From Phycisphaerales bacterium (GTDB taxonomy: Bacteria; Planctomycetota; Phycisphaerae; UBA1845; UTPLA1), in NCBI GenBank assembly GCA_020639075.1, contig JACKHI010000001.1:3534001-3598000 (forward strand): a stretch of 64,000 bases of DNA, read 5' to 3'. Shown in pieces: positions 44,840 to 54,354 of the stretch. The translations under genes and the position numbers were made by a program. Positions within the stretch are counted from its first letter, which is position 1; every line of letters begins with the position of its first letter. The notes below the pieces were generated by a model, which saw only the letters and a program-made list of their open reading frames with translations, was not told the origin of the DNA and ran no database searches.

Positions 44840-45060
44840 TGCGTCCGGGACCCCGTAGGGATCGCGTGAGAATAGCCCCCGTTTCAACGGGGGTTGTCGG
44901 CGATACTTCAGGTCCCGTCTCAACGGAACGGGATGAGTTTGATGCGTGGAGTCGCGCCGGCCCTACGGGACGGCAATGGTGATAACGACCTTGCAACCCC
45001 AGCCTTGAAAGGCTGGGCTATTTTCAGAGCGTCCCTATCGGGACGCGGTACTCGAGCTAC
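44840..45060. repeat. cluster of short hairpins, probable repeat element
   Basis: Contains AGCCCCCGTTTCAACGGGGGTT, CCCAGCCTTGAAAGGCTGGG followed by CTATTTT, and GCGTCCCTATCGGGACGC, all in about 200 bases without a gene. Loops TTTCA/TTGAAA recur. It looks like a composite palindromic repeat. Nothing else is seen to 45167. Confidence 0.6.
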
Positions 45061-45167
45061 CGCAAGTGCCAAAAGAGCTTAATGAGATTCCGTGATGAGT
45101 CCTTTTTTGCCCATCGCGAACGGACGAGCTCGTCATTATGACGCACAGCGGCGCATCGGCCTCGCGC

Positions 45168-46535
45168 CTATTGATTGAGCGCAGTCTCATGCCGGGCGAT
45201 GTCGACCGCGACGAGTTCCTTGTCGTTGCGAATGAACGCCGTGCGATCGGCGTATGCGGGATAGCTCCAGACGACATTGCGACCGAAGGCGGTCGTCGTG
45301 GGTTCGAGGACGTGCATTCGGCCCTTTGCGTGATATCCGTTGCGATCCAGTTCGGCGAGCGACAGGTTTCCCGTCTCGCCGAACAGGAGGTAGGCGCCGC
45401 TCGGCTGATGGTACGTGAGGAATGCGGAACCGGCGCGGATGCGTCGTTTCTCATCGGGGCGGACGGGGTCGAACGTTTCCCACAGGCGCTTTCCGTCGCG
45501 CGCGTCGATGGCCATCAGGCAGCCATCGCCATGATCGCAGCCAAGGATAACGCCGTCGCCCCACATGTTGGTGACGTTGCCGGGATATAGTGACTTCGCC
45601 GATTCGCCGCGCCAGAGCTCCCTGGCGGCCGGCTTCTTCGAGTCGAGTTCCAGCATGAGGCTTGTGCGCATCACGCCGGCGATGAACAGCTTGTCGCCTT
45701 GCAGTTGGGGGCGACCGATCGACATGCCGAAATCGGGCTTGAGCGGGAATGTCCAATAGACGGCGCCGTCCTTCGGGTTGAGCGAAGCGACGGCTTCGGG
45801 ATGCCAGACGATCAGTTGTCTCGCGCCGCCGGCGTCGATGATAATCGGCGGGCAGTAGCCGGCGTCGCTGGAACTCAGGGCCTTCCACTTCACATCGCCC
45901 GTGGCCAGGTCGAACGCCACGACCGCCTGTCCTTCGCCGCCGACGAGTGCCACAACCATGTCATCAACGACGAGCGGATGACCGGCAAAGCCCCAGAGCG
46001 GCGCCGACGCGTTGAAGTCACTCGCGAAGCTCTTCTTCCAGATCACGCTGCCGTCTTTGGTCGACAGCACTCGGAGATCGCCCTGCGCGCCGAGCGTGAT
46101 GAGCTTGTCGCCGACGACGGTCGGTGTGCAGCGGGGACCGCCGGGGTAGCTGATGTTGTATTTGCATGGATACTCGTACGTCCAAATCGTCTTGCCGGTC
46201 TTCGCATCGAGGCAGAGGACGCGCTCCTGACCTTCGAGGTTCACTTTCTGCTGGGGTTCATTCACGACATCGCCGGACTTGACGACGTAGTCCATCACGT
46301 ACACGCGGCCGTTGACGACGGCCGGTCCGCTGTAGCCGCCCGCGAGAGGAACGCGCCACTTGACGGGGAGACCGGCGTCGGGGATCCGGTCGACGATTCC
46401 GGTCTCTCGATACGTACCGTCGCGGGTCGGGCCCATCCACTGGGGCCAGTCGTCAGCGCGGGTCGTGTCGGCGGCGAGTACGAATGCAATGGCGGCCAGT
46501 GTCGTGGCCCAGCGGCGAATGGCGATCAGGTGCAT
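45168..46535 (-). CDS. PQQ-like beta-propeller repeat protein
   Basis: 455 residues from ATG 46535 (CCGGAGGA upstream). A signal peptide ends near TRA-DD. The mature protein starts WPQWMGPTRDGTY, the usual beginning of planctomycete PQQ-like/YVTN propellers, and has repeated strands with W-docking motifs (VLCLDAKTGKTIWTYEY, VLSTKDGSVIWKKSF, VVAFDLATGDVKWKAL, VASLNPKDGAVYWTFP, LMAIDARDGKRLWETF). This is the BamB-like eight-bladed fold. No catalytic residues of quinoprotein dehydrogenases are seen. Probably periplasmic; role unknown. Confidence 0.85.
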   Translation of the reverse strand: MHLIAIRRWATTLAAIAFVLAADTTRADDWPQWMGPTRDGTYRETGIVDRIPDAGLPVKWRVPLAGGYSGPAVVNGRVYVMDYVVKSGDVVNEPQQKVNLEGQERVLCLDAKTGKTIWTYEYPCKYNISYPGGPRCTPTVVGDKLITLGAQGDLRVLSTKDGSVIWKKSFASDFNASAPLWGFAGHPLVVDDMVVALVGGEGQAVVAFDLATGDVKWKALSSSDAGYCPPIIIDAGGARQLIVWHPEAVASLNPKDGAVYWTFPLKPDFGMSIGRPQLQGDKLFIAGVMRTSLMLELDSKKPAARELWRGESAKSLYPGNVTNMWGDGVILGCDHGDGCLMAIDARDGKRLWETFDPVRPDEKRRIRAGSAFLTYHQPSGAYLLFGETGNLSLAELDRNGYHAKGRMHVLEPTTTAFGRNVVWSYPAYADRTAFIRNDKELVAVDIARHETALNQ

Positions 46536-46658
46536 GATTGGCGGTCCTCCGGTTGGTTGAACATCGACTTCGAGTGCAAATGATAGTCCGCCAGCGCTGG
46601 AGATGCTTGCAGATGTATTGGGGCGCGGCATTCTCTCTTACAGGAAAGGGTGCGTCGG

Positions 46659-46684
46659 TATGCCGAGCTTGGGGTCGGCATGGC
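46659..46684 (+). repeat. hairpin family D copy 2
   Basis: ATGCCGA and TCGGCAT arms with loop GCTTGGGG, then GGC. Confidence 0.6.
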
Positions 46685-46716
46685 GCCTGGCTGTCAGGAC
46701 CGGGAACCTGACCCGC

Positions 46717-49700
46717 TCATCCGCCCAACAGGCGAGTGACAAATGCGTCGACGTCCCTGCCGTCAAGAATTCCATTTATGTCCGCGTCATACAGACAGAG
46801 ATCGATCGCTTCCTGTGAACTCATCAGGAGTGCTGCAACAAATCCATCGAGCGTCGTCAACGCTTCGCAATCATCGATCACGAGGTTGTCATTGCAGTCG
46901 GGGCTCGTCCCCGCCGCGATGTCACAGCGATCGGGCACGCCGTTGGCGTTGCAGTCCGGTCGGCACTCGTCGAGTACGTTGTCGCCGAAGCAGTCGGTCG
47001 CGCTCGTCGAGAGATTGAAGAAATACGCGGAGCCCCCTTCGTAGTCGGGATCGTTATCGCTCGACATTCCCGCGATGACCACGCCGCCGCTCACCCCGAC
47101 GCTTGCGCCGAATTCATCACCGACTTCTGCGTCTGCGGGTTTGATTTTCGCCACCTGTCGCCAGTCGCCGGCATCCTCACGAAAGACGTACACGCCGGGA
47201 CGCCCCTGCCCCAGTTCGCCGTACGCCATGGAGCCAATGACGATCGTCTCTCCGTCAACTGAAATGGCGCCGCCGAACAAGTCCCTGTTGCCAAAAAAGT
47301 CGATCCCGATTGCATCCGCGGGCGTCAATTGCGCGACGTTGTTCCAAGTGCCGGCGATTTTCCGAAAGAGGTAGACCGCTCCACTCGACTCCGCGCTCCC
47401 GTCGTGGAATGGGGCGCCAACGGCGAGCGTCCCTGCATCGATCGAAACTTCGAGCGCGAAATAGTCTCGTGGGTCGCCATCTGCCGCCGTCAGCTTTGCG
47501 ACCTGCTGCCAAATGCCCGCGATCTCCTCAAAAACGTAGGCAGATCCCGAATCAGAACCCGCCACATCATCGAAGGGCACACCGACGACGACCTGCGAGC
47601 CGCTGACAGCCACACTGAATCCGAACGAGCCGCCCGGCGTATCCGAAGGCCTGAGCTTGGTGACTTGCTGCCACTGATCGGCGACTTCCCGGAAAACATA
47701 CACGGAGCCTGTACCGCCGGACGGATGATCATCGCCGACCGCACTCATCACGGCAGTCACACCATCAAATGCGACGCCGCCGCCGAAGTAGTCGTTTTCG
47801 GCGGCGTCGTCCGCCGTCAATATCGCGACTTCCTGCCACGTGCCTGCGATTCGGCGGAACACATAGACCGCGCCGGTATTCTCGTTTGCGAACGACCCGG
47901 CCAGCGCGGTATCCCCGTTGATGGCGACGCTCCATCCCAGATTGTCAGACGCCGCCGCATTGGACGCCGTCAGCTTCGCGACGCGCTGCCACGTGCCGGC
48001 GGAATACTCGAAGATGTGAATGGCGCCGCCGAGCAGCGCATCGCTCGAGTCGTATGGATCCCCGACAACGGCGAGGGAGCCATCTATTGCTACACGCCAA
48101 CCGAACGCGCCGGGGATCTGTGGAACGTCGGCCTTGACCTTAGCGAGCTGAAGTGCAATTTCACAGGAATCCGGCACGAGATTCGCGTTGCAATCGCCGG
48201 TCAGTACGTCACAGCCATCCGGAATGCCGTTGTGATTGCAGTCCGCGCAGCTCAAATCGCCCGCAGTACAGTTCAGGATATCGCAGTCATCGGGGATTCC
48301 GTTTGCGTTGCAGTCATTGCCATCGAGATCGCATTCATCCGGCACACCGTTGCCGTTACAGTCCGCACATGACAGATCACCCGAGCCGCAGAATGCCAGG
48401 TCGCACTCGTCGGGGATCAGGTTCTGGTTGCAGTCGTTCTGGATGAGATCGCATTCGTCGGGAAGGAGATTGCCGTTGCAGTCGTTGCCCGGCAGATCGC
48501 ACGTGTCGGGCACTCCGTTGTGATTGCAGTCGATTCCCGCCGCGGTAAAGACATACGCCGCGCCCTGATCGGATTCCGGTGCATCGTTAAACGGCGCACC
48601 GACGGCGATCGTCGTGCCGCTGACTGCGACGCTATGACCGAACTGATCCGGGTACGCGGCGTCAGATGCTTCAAGCTCATCGACCTGGCTCCACTGGCCT
48701 GCGAGGTAGCGAAACACGTAGGCGGCGCCGGTCGCCGAAGAGGACGTGTCTCCGCATCGTTCTCCAACGACGATCAGATCGCCGTCGATCGCCACGCTTC
48801 CGCCGAAACAACCTATGTTGCCTTCAGCCTTCCTTACCAAGGTCGATGCCAACTGCCAGACGCCGTTCAACTCGTGATAAAGGAACACCGAGCCGTCGGT
48901 AAACGATCCGACGACGATCGCGTTCGAATCGATGGCGACGCTGACGCCGAACTTGTAGCCACCGGGATTGGAGAGCATGGCAATCTCCTCCCACGCTCCG
49001 CCATTATCGCGAAAGACGTATGCGGCGCCGTCGACGAATGCGCGTTCAACACCGACGACGACGGTTTCGCCGCTGACTGCCAGCCGCTGACCGAAGAAAT
49101 CCAATTGGCGCGTGTTCGACCCAATCAGTTTCGCAACTTGTTGCCATACGCCATCGATTTCCCGGAATACGTAAGCCGCGCCGGCTTCGAGCCCCGCCTC
49201 GTCGGCACCAATCGCCCCGACGACGGCGAATTGACTGCTTATCGACACGCTTGTTCCGAAGTAGTCATTCGTTACACCATCGTCTGCGTTGAGCGTGGCG
49301 ATCTGTTGCCAGTTGTCGCCGTCATGCCGGAATATGTAGGCTGAGCCCGCATTGAATGCGATGTCGTCATCTCGCGGCGCGCCGACGACGAGCGTGTCTC
49401 CGTCGAGGCAGACGCTGACGCCGAACTGATCGCCCGGCGCCGTGTCTGTGGCGGTGAGCTTCGCTTCCTGCTGCCAGACGCCGTCGATATTTCTGAAGAC
49501 ATAGACCGCACCGTTGCCCGTGGAGCCGCCTGCGCCCGCCCGCGTGCCGACTGCAAGTACGTCGCCATCGATGGAAACGCTGTTGCCGAACCAATCCGAG
49601 GCGATGCCGTCGTCTGCGGTCAGCATCTGAAGCTCCCCGGGAAGTTCGCATTCATCAGGAAGCGTGTTGATGTTGCAATCCGCGCTGACGTCGCCATTAC

Positions 49701-49845
49701 CATCTGGGTCGGCGGGATCGACGTCCTGCGCATCAGGCACGCCGTTGTTGTTGCAGTCCTGCGCTGATGCCGGGGCGATCGACGCGGTCCAGATCGCGAT
49801 CGCAATCGGCGCCGCCAGTCGAGTCCATGTTGTCAGTTGATTCAT
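46717..49845 (-). CDS. secreted protein with two seven-repeat FG-GAP propellers and DCNxNGxPD linkers
   Basis: 1042 residues from ATG 49845; upstream in-frame ATGs have no ribosome site. The signal peptide is 1-29 (ASA-QD). FG-GAP/integrin-like repeats (FGxSVxIDGDxxVVGA) number seven in residues about 75-435 and seven more in about 580-930. Between them, 438-562 has seven DCNxNGxPDxCD-type cysteine/aspartate repeats. Two more follow the signal peptide, and three precede the C-terminus. The end (DADINGILDGRDVDAFVTRLL) is dockerin-like. Thus it probably forms two complete seven-bladed propellers joined by a calcium-binding-like linker, on the cell surface. Partner unknown. Confidence 0.85.
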   Translation of the reverse strand: MNQLTTWTRLAAPIAIAIWTASIAPASAQDCNNNGVPDAQDVDPADPDGNGDVSADCNINTLPDECELPGELQMLTADDGIASDWFGNSVSIDGDVLAVGTRAGAGGSTGNGAVYVFRNIDGVWQQEAKLTATDTAPGDQFGVSVCLDGDTLVVGAPRDDDIAFNAGSAYIFRHDGDNWQQIATLNADDGVTNDYFGTSVSISSQFAVVGAIGADEAGLEAGAAYVFREIDGVWQQVAKLIGSNTRQLDFFGQRLAVSGETVVVGVERAFVDGAAYVFRDNGGAWEEIAMLSNPGGYKFGVSVAIDSNAIVVGSFTDGSVFLYHELNGVWQLASTLVRKAEGNIGCFGGSVAIDGDLIVVGERCGDTSSSATGAAYVFRYLAGQWSQVDELEASDAAYPDQFGHSVAVSGTTIAVGAPFNDAPESDQGAAYVFTAAGIDCNHNGVPDTCDLPGNDCNGNLLPDECDLIQNDCNQNLIPDECDLAFCGSGDLSCADCNGNGVPDECDLDGNDCNANGIPDDCDILNCTAGDLSCADCNHNGIPDGCDVLTGDCNANLVPDSCEIALQLAKVKADVPQIPGAFGWRVAIDGSLAVVGDPYDSSDALLGGAIHIFEYSAGTWQRVAKLTASNAAASDNLGWSVAINGDTALAGSFANENTGAVYVFRRIAGTWQEVAILTADDAAENDYFGGGVAFDGVTAVMSAVGDDHPSGGTGSVYVFREVADQWQQVTKLRPSDTPGGSFGFSVAVSGSQVVVGVPFDDVAGSDSGSAYVFEEIAGIWQQVAKLTAADGDPRDYFALEVSIDAGTLAVGAPFHDGSAESSGAVYLFRKIAGTWNNVAQLTPADAIGIDFFGNRDLFGGAISVDGETIVIGSMAYGELGQGRPGVYVFREDAGDWRQVAKIKPADAEVGDEFGASVGVSGGVVIAGMSSDNDPDYEGGSAYFFNLSTSATDCFGDNVLDECRPDCNANGVPDRCDIAAGTSPDCNDNLVIDDCEALTTLDGFVAALLMSSQEAIDLCLYDADINGILDGRDVDAFVTRLLGG

Positions 49846-50044
49846 GCTGGTGCTTCCCCAATCGTCGGTCGAACGCTGAATCGCGGCGACCTCATACCTC
49901 CGGCTGAACGATCCACTCGGCCCGGCCTCGCATTGTAATCGGATTGCCGGCAGCATCTCAAATGCCGGGACCGCGCGGCCGGGAGTTTTTTTGACTACAT
50001 TGGGGGGAGGAATTCTCGTTGGAAATCCGATTCGGCGCGGCATC

Positions 50045-50383
50045 ATGCAGATCATCGGCCTTGCATATATTCGAGACTTGATCGACAGCGGCGAGGGCTT
50101 CGACGCCAAATGCGTGTTCAATCGTAGCGGCGCGATTTTCTTTCCGGGGCATCTGCAGCACCAGGATCAGAAGACTCCGGGAATTTCATACAAGAACAAC
50201 TACAAGGGCAACGCACTGGCGGCGATGGTGATGCCAGGCAGATTTGAAATTCGCTTTCACGAAAAGTATGCGGACGCGGATGTCGCCGAGATCATGGCGG
50301 CGATGGCCGGCGTCGAGGGACTCGAATTTCTCGCGAACTGGCGGACAACCTATCAAGGGCGGCGGATTGAGCTGTCGCATTGA
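50045..50383 (+). CDS. small hypothetical protein
   Basis: 112 residues from ATG 50045. No signal peptide. Contains YIRDLIDSGEGFDAKCVFNRSGAIFF and RFEIRFHEKYADADVAEIM, mixed alpha/beta, no recognised family. A perfect purine-rich GGGGGGAGG lies at 50002-50010, but no ATG/GTG/TTG is at the right distance downstream in this frame, while in-frame TTG 49991 is upstream of it. So the start is unsure. Divergent from the FG-GAP gene. Confidence 0.5.
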   Translation: MQIIGLAYIRDLIDSGEGFDAKCVFNRSGAIFFPGHLQHQDQKTPGISYKNNYKGNALAAMVMPGRFEIRFHEKYADADVAEIMAAMAGVEGLEFLANWRTTYQGRRIELSH

Positions 50384-50443
50384 CGGCCTCTGCGCGACAA
50401 GCAGCGGCGCTCGTTGTCGCGCGGGGCCCGGGGTTGGTCGGCT

Positions 50444-50542
50444 TTGCGGGAAGGGATTCCCGCGGGAGAGGGTGCGAGATAGGAATCTCGCACCAGCGGA
50501 CTCTCACAGCGGCGGCGTGCCGACCTTGGGAGCGGCATGGCA
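50444..50542. repeat. hairpin cluster with family D copy 3
   Basis: GCGGGAA/TTCCCGC (50447-50464), GGTGCGAGAT/ATCTCGCACC (50471-50494), then family D TGCCG/CGGCA with ACCTTGGGAG at 50517-50542. It lies after the hypothetical gene and beyond the 3' end of korB. Confidence 0.65.
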
Positions 50543-50554
50543 CGCGGCACGGCT

Positions 50555-51925
50555 TCAGCTTTGATTGCCTGTCATCTCGATCGCCGTATTCAATGCCGCG
50601 AGGTTCTTGTCTCGATAGGCGCCGCGGAGGGATGCGTTTGCGGCGGCGCGCAGTGCTTCGGCGTCGATCCAACCTATCTGGACGATCATCCGCACAAGCA
50701 TCGCCCAGGCCGCGGTTTCGGCGCCGACTTCCTTCTGCATCGCCCGATAGTCGAATTGGATCACATCCGTGGAAAGACCGTTGAGCGCGAGCGACGCATC
50801 AGCGGCGACTCGGCATGTTGCGGGCAATTTCGACAAATCCCCCAGGCGATTGACGCCATCCTCGCTCAGCACGATCAGCAGGTCCGGATGATCGCAACCG
50901 AGGTAGCGAATCGGCTTGTCCGACACGATCAACTGCGACACGGAATGGCCTTTGCGAACCGTGATCGGAAAATCATCCGACTGCGCCGCATGTTGATTGC
51001 CGACAGTCGCCATCTCGCCGAGCAGACCAGCCGCGGATCGAATTCGCTGGCCGGCCGAACCGGCGATCCAGATTTCCTTTCGCCCCGACCAGGGGAACGT
51101 CTTCGGTTCTTCGCTCGCGACGCCGGCGCCGTGGCTCGCAGCCATCGGGGCCGTCGCACGGCGAGCGTTTGTCGACGGGACTGATGACGCTGTGCCCCCC
51201 ATCATGACCGGCCTCCCCGCATCGCGCAGCAGCCCCATCGGCATATTCAGTGACTTCGCGAAGTCATCCAGCATCGTCGGCTTAAGCTTGTTCCGCGGCA
51301 GGAAATAGGCCGTACACAGTTCCCATATATCCACGAGGGCGAAGCCCGGTGCACGCAGGGCCGCTTCCATGAACGACGCGCATTGTTTGTCCGTCGCGTT
51401 GACGCGCGCGGCATGGCTGGCGCCGTTGGCGATCACGGTCTGGCAGATATCCATCGGTCGATCGACGGCACCGCCGGGCGTTGTGCCTGTCGTGCCGCCG
51501 GGGAAGGTCGTCGGTGAGGCCTGTCCGCCCGTCATGCCGAAGTTGAAGTTATTGAAGACGAGCACCTTGATGTCGGCGTTGCGCCGGGCGGCGTGAACGA
51601 GATGCGCCGTGCCGATGCCGCAACCGCCATCGCCGATCAATACGATCACGAGCGTTTCGGGGCGCACGCGTTTGATGCCTTCGGCGTATGTAATCGATCG
51701 GCCGTGAAGCCCATGGAACGTGTGACAGTCAAAATACCGATCGGCCGTACCGACGCAGCCGATGTCGGAAACGATGCACACGTGATGCGGGTCGACATTC
51801 ATTCCCTCGAGCACATGCCCCAGTCGTTCAAGAATGCCGGCATGAGAGCAGCCGGGGCAGTAGCACATCGACTGCTTATCCGCCAACAGCAGCGGGTGAT
51901 CGCCTTGCGGGAGTGTCGCCATCAT
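50555..51925 (-). CDS. korB: 2-oxoacid:ferredoxin oxidoreductase, beta subunit fused to gamma domain
   Basis: 456 residues from ATG 51925, overlapping the alpha-gene stop by 4 bases (ATGA). The beta part (about 1-265) has CYCPGCSHAG, SDIGCVG, FHGLHGR and the TPP/Mg motif GDGGCGIGTAHLVHA ... NNFNFGMTGGQ. After a linker, about 285-455 (IWIAGSAGQRIRSAAGLLGEMA ... LIVLSEDGVNRL) resembles the gamma subunit of KOR/VOR/POR enzymes, which binds CoA. So beta and gamma are one chain. With the alpha subunit it would oxidise a 2-oxoacid to acyl-CoA and reduce ferredoxin. Substrate (2-oxoglutarate, pyruvate or branched-chain) not decidable. No delta ferredoxin gene seen. Confidence 0.88.
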   Translation of the reverse strand: MMATLPQGDHPLLLADKQSMCYCPGCSHAGILERLGHVLEGMNVDPHHVCIVSDIGCVGTADRYFDCHTFHGLHGRSITYAEGIKRVRPETLVIVLIGDGGCGIGTAHLVHAARRNADIKVLVFNNFNFGMTGGQASPTTFPGGTTGTTPGGAVDRPMDICQTVIANGASHAARVNATDKQCASFMEAALRAPGFALVDIWELCTAYFLPRNKLKPTMLDDFAKSLNMPMGLLRDAGRPVMMGGTASSVPSTNARRATAPMAASHGAGVASEEPKTFPWSGRKEIWIAGSAGQRIRSAAGLLGEMATVGNQHAAQSDDFPITVRKGHSVSQLIVSDKPIRYLGCDHPDLLIVLSEDGVNRLGDLSKLPATCRVAADASLALNGLSTDVIQFDYRAMQKEVGAETAAWAMLVRMIVQIGWIDAEALRAAANASLRGAYRDKNLAALNTAIEMTGNQS

Positions 51926-53055
51926 GCGATTGCCTCGTTTCCTGCTTGTTCGCAGATCGTTTCCGGCGAGATCAGTCCGCCGTCGTATCGTCGAATCGAC
52001 TCGATCGCGAGCGGGGCCAGAATCGGCCGCAGCGCGTCTGCGTACAGTCCAATGTTCAATTCCGGCATGATGACGCGTCGGACGCGCCACGTAACGGCAT
52101 CTCGAATCGCCCGTGCCGCAATCGGCCAAAGCGTATAGAGCGTCAGACGCGAAATCGCTTCGCCGCGTTCGCGCATGGTTGCGACCGCCTCTCGGACGGC
52201 GCCGTCGGCGCCGCCGTAGCATATGATGAGTGTCTCGGCGATCGGATCGATGTCGGCGTCGAAGCGTTCGAGTTCCTCCGCGCGGCTTTCGATCTTCTCG
52301 AACAGGTGCGTGAGCTTCGCCTGGATTTTCGCTCGATCGTTCGTCAGGACGCCGCGTTCGTCGTGGATGGAGCCCGTCACGCGCACGAGCGTGTCACCGC
52401 CGATCGGCGCGAACCGCGGAATGTCGGCGGGCTGATCGACCGCATACGGGCCTCGCCAGCCGTCGCCGTCGTCATGCGGCGATCGGTCGGCGACTTCCGG
52501 CAACTCGATCGCGCCGAGGTCTACCGTCTGGCGCGTGAGAGCGACGTCCTTCGAGCTGAGCAGGATGACGGGCGTGCGAAATCGCTCGGCGATATTGAAG
52601 GCGTCGATCGTGAGTCGATAGGCTGTCGCGGCATCGCAGGCGGCGAGCACGGGCAGCGGATAGCCGCCGCCCGAAACGAAGCGAGCGAACATGACGTCGC
52701 CCTCGCCTGTCGCCGTGGCGCCGCCGGTCGAGGGGCCCATACGCTGACAGTCGACGATGACCAGCGGCGTTTCGGCCATCTGAGCGAGGCCGATGTTCTC
52801 GCTGTAGAGACTCAGGCCCGGGCCGGACGAGGCCGTCAGCGCCTTGGCGCCGGCCATTGCGGCGCCGATGCACTGGCCGATCGCGGCGATTTCATCTTCC
52901 GTCTGAACGATGGTTCCGCGACCGTCGGCGAAGGCCTTGACGAACTCCGTGAGGATCGAGCTGGCCGGCGTGATGGGATAGCCGGCGAAGTAGTTACAGC
53001 CCGCGCGGATCGCGGCGCGAACCACGGCCTGATTTCCCGTCATGAATTCTCGCAT
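51922..53055 (-). CDS. korA: 2-oxoacid:ferredoxin oxidoreductase, alpha subunit
   Basis: 377 residues. It starts MTGNQAVVRAAIRAGCNYFAGYPITPASSI (positions 5-34), the standard alpha (domain I) N-terminus, with QTEDEIAAIGQCIGAAMAGAKALTASSGPGLSLYSENIG typical of POR/KOR pyrimidine-binding domains. The C-terminal part is domain II (LIICYGGADGAVREAV ... RVRRVIMPELNIGLYADALRPIL). The first ATG (53055) is followed 4 codons later by a second. It forms the catalytic heteromer with the downstream beta-gamma protein. A GC hairpin without T-run (53106-53129) lies between its start and asnA. Confidence 0.88.
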   Translation of the reverse strand: MREFMTGNQAVVRAAIRAGCNYFAGYPITPASSILTEFVKAFADGRGTIVQTEDEIAAIGQCIGAAMAGAKALTASSGPGLSLYSENIGLAQMAETPLVIVDCQRMGPSTGGATATGEGDVMFARFVSGGGYPLPVLAACDAATAYRLTIDAFNIAERFRTPVILLSSKDVALTRQTVDLGAIELPEVADRSPHDDGDGWRGPYAVDQPADIPRFAPIGGDTLVRVTGSIHDERGVLTNDRAKIQAKLTHLFEKIESRAEELERFDADIDPIAETLIICYGGADGAVREAVATMRERGEAISRLTLYTLWPIAARAIRDAVTWRVRRVIMPELNIGLYADALRPILAPLAIESIRRYDGGLISPETICEQAGNEAIA

Positions 53056-53176
53056 GTGTGCCCCACCTTCTACTCGGGCGCTCGCGCGACACAGTGATCG
53101 TGCATGAACCCGGCCATTGCTGGCCGGGTTCGGCGGATTGCGCGGCCCGGAATCGGTACATTCGCAACGCCCCGCG

Positions 53177-54307
53177 CTATTCCAGAACGTGAATGTTCTT
53201 TTCCGCGCACATGTCCTTCAGTATTTTCGGCCAGACGCTGACGCTGACTTCGCCCAAATGCGCTTTTCGGAGCAGCAGCATGAGAACGCGAGACTGGCCG
53301 ATGCCGCCGCCGATACTGAGCGGAATCTCATCGTTCATGATCGCCTTGTGGTACGGAAGTTCGAGGAAGTCGAGCTGGTTCGACATTTCCAGTTGTTTGC
53401 GCAGCGTTTGCTTGTTGACGCGGATTCCCATCGACGACAGTTCATGCCGGCGATGCGTCAGGGGGTTCCAAACGAGGATATCTCCGTTGAGTCCGTGCGT
53501 GGGCTTGCCCGTTTTTGACGTGGTTTCCGTCACCCAGTCGTCGTAATCCGCGGCGCGCATCTCGTGCGGCAGACCGTCGGCGAGGGGATAGCCGATGCCG
53601 TAGATGAAGACCGCGGGATGATCCTGAAGGATCTGCGTTTCGCGCTGCTTTCGGGGCAGATTCGGGAAGCGTTCCAGAATCTCCTCGGCATGGATGAACG
53701 TCAGCTCTTCGGGCAGCGGCGGGAATCGATCGTCGTTCAGCGCCGGGAAGATCGCCATGACGTGGCGCTCGGCGCCGCGGATGACTTTCCATATCTTTCG
53801 AACGATCATCGTGAGGAATTCGAGGTTGCGTTCCTCGGGTCGCATCACGCGTTCCCAATCCCACTGATCGACGTATGAACTATGGTCGTGATCGAGGAAG
53901 TAGTCCTTGCGCACGGCCCGCATGTCGGTGCAGAGCCCTTCGCCGGGTGTCATGTCGAACTGTTGCAGGGCGAGCCGCTTCCACTTGGTCGCGGCCTGGA
54001 CGACTTGTGCGTTGAGCCGTTTCGCGAGCCCGAGACCGCAGGGAAATTCGACGGGCGTGCGCGAACCGTCTCGATCGAGATTGTCGTTCACGCCGCTTTC
54101 TCGTTCGACGATGAGTGGCACGGTGACCATCATCAGGTTGAGTTCGCGGCAGAGGTTGTCCTCGATGTAGCGCTTCGCCTCGAAGATGGCGCGTTGCGTG
54201 TCGCGCGGATTGAGGAGTGACGCGTACCCTGCCGGCAGGATCTTTCGAACCTCGTCGTAATTTCCAATTCCCGGTCCTGCCAGATCGGCCGTCTTACTGC
54301 TGTTCAT
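53177..54307 (-). CDS. asnA: aspartate-ammonia ligase
   Basis: 376 residues from ATG 54307. A class II aminoacyl-tRNA-synthetase-like fold: IEDNLCRELNLMMVTVPLIVERESGVNDNLD matches the AsnA N-terminal region; FDMTPGEGLCTDMRAVRKDYFLDHDHSSYVDQWDWE is the family-specific centre; and LSIGGGIGQSRVLMLLL is motif 3. AsnA makes asparagine from aspartate, ATP and ammonia in the cytoplasm. It is somewhat longer than the 330-residue proteobacterial enzymes. No regulator AsnC adjacent. It lies 122 bp upstream of korA on the same strand. Confidence 0.93.
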   Translation of the reverse strand: MNSSKTADLAGPGIGNYDEVRKILPAGYASLLNPRDTQRAIFEAKRYIEDNLCRELNLMMVTVPLIVERESGVNDNLDRDGSRTPVEFPCGLGLAKRLNAQVVQAATKWKRLALQQFDMTPGEGLCTDMRAVRKDYFLDHDHSSYVDQWDWERVMRPEERNLEFLTMIVRKIWKVIRGAERHVMAIFPALNDDRFPPLPEELTFIHAEEILERFPNLPRKQRETQILQDHPAVFIYGIGYPLADGLPHEMRAADYDDWVTETTSKTGKPTHGLNGDILVWNPLTHRRHELSSMGIRVNKQTLRKQLEMSNQLDFLELPYHKAIMNDEIPLSIGGGIGQSRVLMLLLRKAHLGEVSVSVWPKILKDMCAEKNIHVLE

Positions 54308-54354
54308 TGTCGTCCATCCTTTCGTTTGAATCCGACTTCGAATGCGTTCGATCA

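Noticed and set aside
53106..53129. Terminator between asnA and korA
   Set aside because: Good hairpin AACCCGGCCA/TGGCCGGGTT but no T-run on either side.
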